A stretch of DNA of 64,000 nt, taken from contig JAJDDD010000009.1 in the NCBI GenBank assembly GCA_029260495.1, positions 62,001-126,000 of the forward strand, read 5' to 3'. This document shows, one piece after another, positions 9,702 to 18,200 of this stretch. How positions within the stretch are numbered: position 1 is the stretch's first letter; every line of letters starts with the position of its first letter. This stretch comes from Phycisphaerales bacterium (GTDB lineage: Bacteria > Planctomycetota > Phycisphaerae > Phycisphaerales > UBA1924). The translations under genes and the position numbers were made by a program. Below the pieces are notes generated by a model. It was not told where the DNA came from. It saw only the letters and a list, made by a program, of their open reading frames with translations, and did no database searches.

Positions 9702-9770
9702 CCGATCAACCCGGAACAGATTGCTCGCGCGGTTGCTGCGCATTTTCTATGAGGAGCCCTCGTCCCCGCC

Positions 9771-10298
9771 ATGTTCACGCTTGGATTTCAGTTTGGAAGC
9801 ACACCTGACCTCGTTTTCTTGGCGGGTGTGGCGTTGCTCACCATGTGGGCGGTCACCCGATTGCGGCGGACGCTCCACGCTCACAAGCAGGATCGCGCGG
9901 TGACAGCCCGCGAGCGGATTGAAGAGGTGCGCAGCACGATGGAAGGGCGCGAGCGCGTCGAACGCACGATGGTCGATCTTCAGGATCTCACCCGCCGGCT
10001 CGCTGCCCATCTGGACAACAAGGCCGCCCGGCTTGAGAAGCTGCTCGGTGAGGCGGATCAACGCATTGCACAGCTTGAGCGCCATGGCGTCCAGGCGCCG
10101 CCGCGACAGGGCGACGGGTCGAATGCCGTGGTCGAGGTTCGGCCTTTTGAGTCGTCGGCATCTCGAACCGGAAGCGACCCCCTAAGCCGGGAGGTGTGCG
10201 ATCTGGCGGACACCGGCCTTTCACCCGTTCAGATCGCGCAGCAGCTCGACGAACAGATTGGGAAGGTGGAGCTGATTCTCGCGCTTCGCAGCCGTTGA
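9771..10298 (+). CDS. Membrane-anchored coiled-coil protein of unknown function
   Basis: 175 residues. One membrane segment (about residues 13-31) is followed by a basic junction (RLRRTLHAHK) and a charged coiled coil (about 45-105). A Pro/Gly-rich linker leads to a C-terminal helix-turn-helix-like segment (TGLSPVQIAQQLDEQIGKVE). The layout resembles small membrane-tethered proteins with a DUF2802-like tail, but I cannot assign a family. GAGGAG lies 14 nt before the ATG, which is rather far. The gene is divergent from tilS. Confidence 0.7.
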   Translation: MFTLGFQFGSTPDLVFLAGVALLTMWAVTRLRRTLHAHKQDRAVTARERIEEVRSTMEGRERVERTMVDLQDLTRRLAAHLDNKAARLEKLLGEADQRIAQLERHGVQAPPRQGDGSNAVVEVRPFESSASRTGSDPLSREVCDLADTGLSPVQIAQQLDEQIGKVELILALRSR

Positions 10299-10303
10299 GC
10301 GAC

Positions 10304-10333
10304 GGCGCCCCTGCCAATCTGCAGGGTGGCGCC
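10304..10333. other. GC-rich hairpin between convergent genes
   Basis: GGCGCC at both ends plus inner arms CCTGC and GCAGG with a 6-nt loop form a stable imperfect hairpin. It lies between the coiled-coil gene and the TSNG lipoprotein gene. It lacks a U-tract, so a terminator role is uncertain. Confidence 0.35.
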
Positions 10334-10352
10334 GGCGCGCGAACGCAGAAAC

Positions 10353-11246
10353 TCAGTCTTCATACATTGATGCAGGCGGCGCCATGGAGATGGTGACGCT
10401 GCCGTTGCTGGTGGAGATGTCAGAGTCGCGGTCGCCGGGGCCGAAGTCGAAGCGGACAGCATGCTTGCTGGTCTCGCGGACGTATTCGTGAGCGCCGTCG
10501 CCGACTCTGATTGAGCCGTTGCTGGTGCGCACGCGAAGCTCGCCTGCGAAGTTCTCCCCGACGGTCAGTGTGATCGCGCCATTGGAGGTGTCAGCTCGCA
10601 CGGGGCCGGCGTTGAGATCGCTGAGAGTCAGGCGAACGGCGCCGTTGGATGTGTCGGCGTCAATCTCGCCGGTGATGTCGCTGGCGACGATCGCGCCGTT
10701 GCTCGTATCGAGGTTGGCAGAGCCTGTGATGTGCTCAAGTTCGATGCGTCCGTTGCTTGTGCTGGCGTGGACATCGCCGTCATGATCGCGGACGGTGATT
10801 CTTCCGTTGGAAGTATCGAGAAGGGCGTAGCCAGCGAGGCCTGTGATGGTGACGGCGCCGTTGCTGGTTTTGAGTTCAACGCCGTCTGCGTCAGGGATAA
10901 GAATCTCAAAGCTGCACCCTTCGCTATTGAGCCTGCGATCGGGCCACTCTGCGAAGACCGACAAGGCGCCGCTGGCGTCGCGGTTCGCGATGATCTCGAC
11001 AGCGTCAAGGCGCTCCTGCGTGCGGGCTTTGATGTGAGCGGTGATGATGACTTCATCAGTGACGAGCGTCTGCTCGACTTGGATCGCGCCGTTTGATGTG
11101 CGCACCGCGATGGGCATGCTCGGGACGTGGGCCTGTGAGAGTGTGCGCGTCTCGCGGAAGCGGGCGTCGCCCCACGATCCGCAGCCAATCAGCAGGAGCG
11201 AGCCGACCATGATCGTGAGGGCGGCGGCGAAGCGAATCATTTTCAT
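10353..11246 (-). CDS. Lipoprotein with nine TSNG repeats (DUF4097-like)
   Basis: 297 residues. A signal sequence ends in a lipobox (LLIGC, Cys22), so the protein is predicted to be membrane-anchored. The tetrapeptide TSNG occurs nine times (as RTSNGAI, KTSNGAV, DTSNGRI, STSNGRI and so on), usually every 18-25 residues and always followed by Gly/Ala/Arg/Ser and a beta-branched residue. This spacing implies one rung of a parallel beta-helix per repeat, as in DUF4097-type adhesin-like domains. Function is unknown. The ATG at 11246 follows GGAGA. It lies 81 nt downstream of the agmatinase-like gene on the same strand. Confidence 0.8.
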   Translation of the reverse strand: MKMIRFAAALTIMVGSLLLIGCGSWGDARFRETRTLSQAHVPSMPIAVRTSNGAIQVEQTLVTDEVIITAHIKARTQERLDAVEIIANRDASGALSVFAEWPDRRLNSEGCSFEILIPDADGVELKTSNGAVTITGLAGYALLDTSNGRITVRDHDGDVHASTSNGRIELEHITGSANLDTSNGAIVASDITGEIDADTSNGAVRLTLSDLNAGPVRADTSNGAITLTVGENFAGELRVRTSNGSIRVGDGAHEYVRETSKHAVRFDFGPGDRDSDISTSNGSVTISMAPPASMYED

Positions 11247-11327
11247 CTCAGTTCTCCATCTCTTTCGGGTGCGGGCGGACCTTCCACTGCGTCTTATAGG
11301 GAAGGCCTGTTTTCGTGTTTCAGATGT

Positions 11328-12293
11328 TCATTTTCGCCTGGCAGCATCCAGGCACATGATCTCGAAGGCGACATGGGCAGCGAGGAGGGCGGTGATCCCC
11401 GCAGGGTCGCGGTCGGGGAGCACCTCGACGACATCGGCGCCGACGATATTGACGCCGGCGAGTGATCGAAGGGCGCCGAAGATTCCCGCCGACGTGAACC
11501 CGCCTACGGAATAAGTGCCTGTGCCCGGCGCGAATGCGGGATCGACGACATCAATATCGAAGGAGAGGTACGTCTCCTGATCTCCAAGCGATCTGGCGAA
11601 CTCCTGCAGACGGGTCGCCCCGCCGGCCTGCCACTGGTCATAGGTGATGATCGTGACGCCGTGTTTTTGGGCGTAAACCAGGTCATCGCGATGATTCAGA
11701 GGGCCCTTGATTCCGACGGAAATCATGCGCTTGGGATTAATGATTCCTTCTTCAATCGCGCGTATGAAAGGGGAGGCGTGCCCGTAGCGCTCGCCCCAGA
11801 CGGAATCGACGGTGTCGAGATGGCTGTCAAAGTGCAGGAGCGCCAGGCCGTTTTTCGGCGCCCCGCGGCGTTGATAGGTCGCGCGCATGTTCGCGAGAGC
11901 TGTGGAGTGGTCGCCGCCCAGGGCCAGGAGTTTTGTGGTGGCAGGTTCGCCGAGAGAGAGCGCCCAATCTGAAGCGAGTTTATGCGTTTCACTGCAAGAA
12001 TAGGGTGAAACGGGGGCGTCGCCCACGTCAGCCAGGCTGAAGACATCGGTGAGTGTGATGTCGTGCTCGATGTGGTGTGTTTTGAGGTACTGGGAAGCGT
12101 CGCGGATGGCGCGGGGGCCGAAGCGGGCGCCGGGGCGATAGGTGACTCCGCCGTCGAAGGGGATGCCATAGATCGCCCAATCGACCGGGGTGTTCGCTTC
12201 GTCAACGTGGGAAATGAGCGGGTATCGCCCAAAGGTGGCGATGCCGGCGAATCGTGGAGACTGGCGCGGATCGGGGAGGGTGGTGCGTGGCAT
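11328..12293 (-). CDS. Agmatinase/arginase family ureohydrolase
   Basis: 321 residues. The binuclear Mn site is complete: GGDHS, HFDSHLD and SFDIDVVDP. The family converts agmatine to putrescine and urea, or acts on related guanidino compounds. In agmatinases the segment after the last metal motif usually reads GTGTPEPGG. Here it is GTGTYSVGG, so the substrate may differ, and I give no symbol. It is cytoplasmic. The start is ATG at 12293 with no Shine-Dalgarno. Confidence 0.88.
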   Translation of the reverse strand: MPRTTLPDPRQSPRFAGIATFGRYPLISHVDEANTPVDWAIYGIPFDGGVTYRPGARFGPRAIRDASQYLKTHHIEHDITLTDVFSLADVGDAPVSPYSCSETHKLASDWALSLGEPATTKLLALGGDHSTALANMRATYQRRGAPKNGLALLHFDSHLDTVDSVWGERYGHASPFIRAIEEGIINPKRMISVGIKGPLNHRDDLVYAQKHGVTIITYDQWQAGGATRLQEFARSLGDQETYLSFDIDVVDPAFAPGTGTYSVGGFTSAGIFGALRSLAGVNIVGADVVEVLPDRDPAGITALLAAHVAFEIMCLDAARRK

Positions 12294-12299
12294 GAGAGC

Positions 12300-12305
12300 A
12301 ATCTA
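12300..12305 (-). promoter_or_regulatory. -10-like element, possible leaderless start
   Basis: TAGATT on the minus strand ends 6 nt before the ATG of the ureohydrolase gene. No ribosome site lies between. Confidence 0.45.
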
Positions 12306-12417
12306 CCTGATTCGTTGGGGTTGCCTTACAAAGTGGACAATTGACTCTCGAAAGGAGCCCGGGTCTTGTGTAGGCTCAGGGATAAGGTCAGTTTCTTGAA
12401 ATGAGGAGTTCAGCGGT

Positions 12418-14121
12418 ATGGCTCAGTCACGGCGTGCGTTTCTTGGACAGGGAATGGGGGCGGTGGCGCTGGGCCTGCTTGGTCCGTCGGCATTCGCGGG
12501 GTTGGACGATCGCTGCCGACTCGCTGGGGCTGTACCCACTTCGCGGTCTGGTCCGTTTCACACGCTGGGCGGCGGGGACTATAAGACCAGTTGGGTGCGC
12601 GGCCTCCCGTTTCACGACAAGTTCACCGGCGATTGGCCCGATCGGCAGATGCACCCGCCGCTGCCATCGGTGAAGATGCCGCCCAAGCCGACTGAGAATG
12701 TCGATGTCGTCATCGTTGGCGGGGGGATCTCGGGGCTGTCCTCAGCCTTTTTACTCAGAGAGCACAAGCCGGTCGTGCTGGAGTTTGACAATCGGTTCGG
12801 CGGCTCGGCGCGGGGCGAGGTGTGGGATGACACGATGTACTCACTGGGCAGCGCCTACGTCATTACGCCGGACAAAGGCACGTTTCTCGAAGATTTCTAT
12901 CGCGAGCTCAAGCTGGATCAGGTGGTGCGCGTTAATGGCGGGGCTTCACAGTTTGAGATTGAACTCAAGGCGCGTTTGCCGCAGGGCTTCTGGGATGGCT
13001 CGATGGTTCCACCCAATCAACGGCCTGCGTATCAGCAGTATGCGGATGTCGTCGCGTTCTACGCGGAGAACTACCCGGAGATTCCGCTTTCTGGTAAACC
13101 CAAATATGCAGCGGAAGTGATCGATCTCGACTTGCGCACGCTCAAGGCCGACATCGAAGCCAACATGAAGGATCCTGTGCCGCCGTTGGTGGAGGCTGCG
13201 ATTCAGGCGTATTGCTATTCATCATTTGCAGCGGGGTGGGAGGAAATCTCAGCGGCAGGGGGGTGGAACTTCCTCGCAGCTGAGGAGTTTGATCGCTGGG
13301 TCTTCCCCGGTGGGAACACCTATCTGGCGCACGCGTTGTGGGATCGCCTGCGGAAGGTTGAAGAGCAGAAGAGCACGCCGCACTGCATGCTTCGGGCCGG
13401 CTGTCGGGCGCTGGATATCCAGGTGAACAAGGGCGGCGCGCTCGTGGTCTATCAGGATTCGCGCCAGCAGATTTGCTCTATTCAGGCGAAGAAAGTTATC
13501 GTCGCGTGCCCGAAGTTCATTGCGAAGAACATCATCCCTGACCTCGATCAGATGGATCAGGCGAAGCTCAACTCGATGCACCATCTGCAGTACCGCTCCT
13601 ATGTTGTGGCGAATGTCCTGCTTAAAAAGCCAATCGAGCGAGATTTTTACGACATCTTTCTCCTTGGCAGTGGCAAGTTTCCAAAGAATGACGCTGAAGC
13701 GCAGCAGAGTTCGCGCGTCGTTGACGTTCTCAGCGGGCATTACGCCCGGCCGCCCGGACACAGCCGGAGCGTACTGACGCTGTACTGGCCATTGCCGTGG
13801 GGCACGGGGCGATTTTCTCTTGTGCCCAACGACAACCCCTGGGCGCTGTACGCGACGAGCATCGCGAAGCAGTTGGTTGAAATGCTCGATTTACTCGATG
13901 TGCCGAAAAGCGCGGTTCAGCAGGTGCGCATGACGAGATGGGGCCATCCAATGCCTTTCAACACGCCCGCCTTCATCGCCGACGGGCATGCGGACAATGT
14001 CCGCCGGCCTCTCGATGACACCGTCTACTTTGTTCAGCAGGATAACTGGGCGCTTCCTGCGGTTGAAAACTGTCTGCTGGACGCTGCGACGTTTACCGAT
14101 CAAATCAAAGCGGGGCTGTGA
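12418..14121 (+). CDS. Tat-exported FAD-dependent oxidoreductase, amine-oxidase-like
   Basis: 567 residues. The N-terminus has a twin-arginine signal (SRRAFLG, then a hydrophobic stretch ending near SAFAG). A dinucleotide-binding fold follows at about residues 97-130 (VDVVIVGGGISGLSSAF, then an acidic residue and FGGSARGE). The overall pattern fits the flavin monoamine oxidase and protoporphyrinogen oxidase superfamily. The substrate cannot be read from sequence. Tat export implies cofactor loading in the cytoplasm. GAGGAG lies 9 nt before the ATG. The stop overlaps the start of the kinase-like gene, so the two are probably co-translated. Confidence 0.85.
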   Translation: MAQSRRAFLGQGMGAVALGLLGPSAFAGLDDRCRLAGAVPTSRSGPFHTLGGGDYKTSWVRGLPFHDKFTGDWPDRQMHPPLPSVKMPPKPTENVDVVIVGGGISGLSSAFLLREHKPVVLEFDNRFGGSARGEVWDDTMYSLGSAYVITPDKGTFLEDFYRELKLDQVVRVNGGASQFEIELKARLPQGFWDGSMVPPNQRPAYQQYADVVAFYAENYPEIPLSGKPKYAAEVIDLDLRTLKADIEANMKDPVPPLVEAAIQAYCYSSFAAGWEEISAAGGWNFLAAEEFDRWVFPGGNTYLAHALWDRLRKVEEQKSTPHCMLRAGCRALDIQVNKGGALVVYQDSRQQICSIQAKKVIVACPKFIAKNIIPDLDQMDQAKLNSMHHLQYRSYVVANVLLKKPIERDFYDIFLLGSGKFPKNDAEAQQSSRVVDVLSGHYARPPGHSRSVLTLYWPLPWGTGRFSLVPNDNPWALYATSIAKQLVEMLDLLDVPKSAVQQVRMTRWGHPMPFNTPAFIADGHADNVRRPLDDTVYFVQQDNWALPAVENCLLDAATFTDQIKAGL

Positions 14122-14993
14122 CAGCGGACGGTGGCGATATGCGTGAGCGTCTGCAGGGCATTCTCGGAGAGGAAGTTATTCACCTTTCGAGGTTGTCCGG
14201 CGGGTGTGTTGGTGAGGTTTACAAGGCTGTAACGGTGGGGGGCGCCGTCGTTGTCAAGGTGGATGAATCCCCGACGCCAAAGCTCGACGTCGAGGCGATG
14301 ATGCTTCAGCGATTGGCGGAGCGATCAGCGCTGCCTGTTCCTGCGGTTTTGCATGTGGAGCCTGGCTTACTCGTCATGGAAATGCTTCCCGGGCGGAGCG
14401 TGTTTTCCGAGGCTGCCCAACGCCACGCAGCGGAGTTGCTGGCTGAGCTTCATTCCCATGGCGCCCCGGCGTTCGGCTTCGATCAGGACACGCTGATCGG
14501 CGGTCTTCATCAAGCCAATCCCTGGACCGATTCATGGATTGAGTTCTTCGCGGAGCATCGGCTTCGGGCGATGGGTCGGGCGTGTCTGGAAGCCGGCCGG
14601 ATCGACGTTGCACTATTCGAACGCCTCTCTCGTCTGGCGAGCGAGTTGGAGAAAGTGCTGGAGGAGCCGGCTCAGCCTGCTCTCATCCATGGAGATGTCT
14701 GGTCAGGGAACGTGCTGAGCGATGGCGCCCAAATCACCGGGTTTCTCGATCCTGCCATCTACTATGCCCATCCCGAGGTTGAACTGGCCTTTATCACCCT
14801 CTTCTCGACCTTCGGAGAGGCATTTTTTCAGCGGTACGACGAGCTGTGCGGCATTGAGCCCGGGTTTGAACGTCGGCGTGAGGTCTACAACCTTTTCCCA
14901 CTTCTTGTGCATGCGAGGCTCTTTGGTGGCGGGTACGTGCAAAGCCTGACGGGCTCGATCTTGACAATTGAGAGCCACCTGGCGCGTCAATAG
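14118..14993 (+). CDS. Fructosamine kinase family protein
   Basis: 291 residues from the GTG at 14118, which overlaps the upstream stop as GTGA. The ATG at 14139 is an alternative. The aminoglycoside-phosphotransferase fold is shown by a glycine-rich loop (SGGCVGEVYKA), the ATP lysine (VVVKVDES), the catalytic HGDVWSGNVL and the metal aspartate (FLDPAIYYAHPEVELAF). Relatives phosphorylate ketosamines on glycated proteins or amino acids so the adduct can come off. Coupling to an exported flavoenzyme is unusual and leaves the true substrate open. Confidence 0.85.
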   Translation: MTADGGDMRERLQGILGEEVIHLSRLSGGCVGEVYKAVTVGGAVVVKVDESPTPKLDVEAMMLQRLAERSALPVPAVLHVEPGLLVMEMLPGRSVFSEAAQRHAAELLAELHSHGAPAFGFDQDTLIGGLHQANPWTDSWIEFFAEHRLRAMGRACLEAGRIDVALFERLSRLASELEKVLEEPAQPALIHGDVWSGNVLSDGAQITGFLDPAIYYAHPEVELAFITLFSTFGEAFFQRYDELCGIEPGFERRREVYNLFPLLVHARLFGGGYVQSLTGSILTIESHLARQ

Positions 14994-15296
14994 TCCAGAT
15001 GTCCAATCGCTGTTGAGGGACATGGGGCATATTTCGGTGGGAACCACGGCGTCAATTACTGCGAATCTCGGGTAAGATGAACCGTGCAGGTACTTGCGCC
15101 CGGACGGTCGCCTGATGACAGGGGGCGGCGAAACGCTGACTTCTGCCCAGGATCGCTCAACTGGCGCGAGAATCTGCAAAGGCGAGGGCCACGATGGCGC
15201 CTCGACGTGGCGCCTGTGGTGCGCGCTGCGGTTTGATATTCCGGGAGCATTCAATGCCTCGTTGGTGGCGCGGCCTGGTGCAAGGAGTTTTTAAAA
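14994..15296 (+). promoter_or_regulatory. Upstream region of the giant protease gene
   Basis: 303 nt with no firmly supported gene. A TAAGAT hexamer (15073-15078) is the best -10 candidate. It sits 5 nt before a GTG (15084) that opens a 50-codon Arg-rich frame ending at 15236. That layout matches the leaderless pattern elsewhere in the window, so a leader peptide is possible, but its composition is not convincing. AGGAG at 15282-15286 serves the protease gene. Confidence 0.35.
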
Positions 15297-18200
15297 GTGA
15301 CACAGACCGTCATGAAGTCAAGGCGCCCACGTGCAACTGCTCTTGCGATTGCTGCTGGCGCCGCTGCGGCGCTGATGAGCGCGCAGCCTGCATCCGCCAT
15401 TAACTCAGCTCGCAATTTTTTGGGCATCTTCGAGCTTGAGTTGCTCAATATCAGAGGCGGAGGCGTACGGGTTGCCAACGTCGAAGGTGGTCATCCGTTG
15501 CCGACGCATAAGGCGCTTCAGGGGCAAATCGAGTTGCAGATCGGCTGGCCGTTCGCAAGGGCTGCTCGGGATGTGACACAAATCGTTCGCGATGAGTTCA
15601 CAGACGAGTTTATCGGGAGGCAGTGGTTCAGCACACACGCCACCGCGATGGCGTCGGCGATCGTTGGAAATTCTCAGCAAGATCAGGTGATAGGCATGGC
15701 GCCGAACGCCAAGCTGCTTTCGGGCGCGATCGCCTCGGGACTGTCAACCGCCGGCCTATCTGGCGAAGGAGGCCAACTCGAGGAACTTTCGGCGACATCG
15801 CTTGCGTTCGCGTTGTACGCGCTGACAGATCAGCAGGTCGCAGACGCGATCGCTGCGGAGCTTGGCATTCCTCCTTACGAAGTCGCGACGGTGGTTAACC
15901 TGCCCTTCGGGATTGGGGGAACAACCACGTCTCCAGCTCGAAGAGGTGATGATAGTTTCTCGCAAGTCGTTAACTCAGTTGTGACGCAGACCGGCGCGAC
16001 GATCATTGCGGCAGCTGGCAATGATGGCGACGATATTTCACTGGATCAGGCAGACCCGCCAGTCGGCTCGATGCGATCCCCGGGAGCGGCGCATAACACC
16101 ATTGGTGTCGGTTCAACCAATGACACCCAGGGAGGCGAGTTTGACAGTATTCGCCCCAACTCAAGCCGCGGTCCAATCCCAGCGATCGATTGGCGCGTGG
16201 CGGCAAGTCTTGTTCCTGATGATGCAATGGACGACCCCGGAACCGGCGAGATGCCGCCCACCGAGGATGAGGTTCCCGAGGCGAGGCCTGGCCCGGATCT
16301 CGTAAGTCCGGGTTTTCAGATTCGATTAGCTGGCTCTGAGGTGGATCCAGCAGAAAATCCGTCGCCTCAGGCCTTCTCGGATTTCTGGTCTGGAACGAGT
16401 GTCGCAAGCTCCATCACGACCGGCGCGGTCGCGTTGATCCATCAACTGGGAACTCGTGAACAACTTTGGTTTGATTTTGATGATGTGGATCCCGCTTACA
16501 ACGGTCGGCCATCGCATTTGCTGACCCGCGTGATCCTGCTGAACTCATGCCAGCGTCTTGGCGGGTATGACAGCAATGGCCGCATCATCGATATCAACAC
16601 CGGAGAAGGCTGGAACATGGGCCTGGGTTTGGACTTTGAGCAGGGCGCAGGGCGGATCGATTTTGAACGACTTCGCAGGCAATTCATCGAAGCGAGCGTT
16701 CAGGATGTGACCAATCTTTCCGAGGGATACACGACTCGTCTGTCGCGAGAATGCCCGCCTGACCCAGATGGCACTGATCCATCCGTACAGTTTTTGACTG
16801 AAGAACAAATGGCGGTGCTTCGTCAGGTGCGAGAAAATAACTACGACGTCAAAGTTGGCGAACTTCTTGTTCCGGGTCAGTTCGTTCCACCAGCCCAGGC
16901 GTACTTTGGTCTAAGCGTTGCTGACGTTGATAACGACAGTCGAAACGACATCGTTGCTATCACAGACAATCGCCGGCTCCTCTATTTTCAAAGTGATGGC
17001 GCCGCCGTTCCTGGTTTCAAAATCACTCTTATCTCAGATTCAGTTGGCGACGGAACGCTCAACAGCGCAATCTCAGTAGTGGACTTTGACGGAGATGGCG
17101 ACTTCGATATCCTCGCGAACTTCAATGACACCGCGCTCGAAGGCGGCACAACGGCCGAAACAGTCCTGCTCTCGAATAACGGCGATCGTCCGCCGGCGTT
17201 TGATCGCACGCAGATTGCATTGTTTGCTGGAAAGTCTGTTCAAGCGGCCGATTTCAACGGCGACACCAACATGGATGTCGTTCTCGCAGCTGGCACGTCT
17301 ATCTTGTGGTATGAAAATGACGGTGACACAGCGCCAGCTTTCACTCCCCGCGTTGTTGCGACTGGGGTTGTTGCAGACGCCATTCGCGCGGTGAATATCG
17401 ATGGCGATGACGATGTTGACATTGTCGCGCTCACGAATGCCGGCCTGTTCTGGTACGAGAACATCGGGGGCGAGATGATCACATTCTCGCCTGTCCCGAT
17501 AGACGCTGCGGCGTCATTGGGTCGCAACCTCATCGTGCGGGATATGAATGGCGATGGCTCGCCGGACATTGTGACAGTGAATGGATCAAACTTGGTGGTG
17601 CGACTTTCTAATGGAATGTCGCCTCCTTCATTCGCGAGTTCGACCGTTCTAACTTCGCTCGTTGAGGGCATAGATTCTGTTATCGCGGTGGATGTGGATG
17701 GGGATGGCGCCCGCGATTTGGTCGCTGCATCCAATACGTCGGCTGAGATTATCTGGCTTCGAAATGATGGCGCCGCGAGTTCAACATTTTCAGAAAACTT
17801 CCTCACAGCTGACCCCTCATCTGAAATTACGTTCGCCGGCCTGCTCGCAGCCGGGGCCGTGAATTCGGATGGCCGGCTCGATGTCACATCAGCCTCTCTC
17901 TCGAACGGACGTATCGCGTGGTATCAGGCAGACAATGGCGTCCCCCCGGTGTTTACCAGGCGATTGGTCACGGATGGCACGGCCACTGAGGGATCATTTA
18001 TCGTGCCTTTGGGCACTGATCCGCGTGTGCCGTTTTCGACGATCAAGGCTGACAATGAGTTCTTTCCCGGCGGCGCGTGCGCCCCTGAAGATCCTGATGG
18101 CTCAGGCCCGCCGATTGCTCGCAGCGTCGTGAACTTCCATCGGCCGCAACCGCCGGCGCACGATCTTCAAATTGGTGGATTCAATGATGACCCGGATCTG

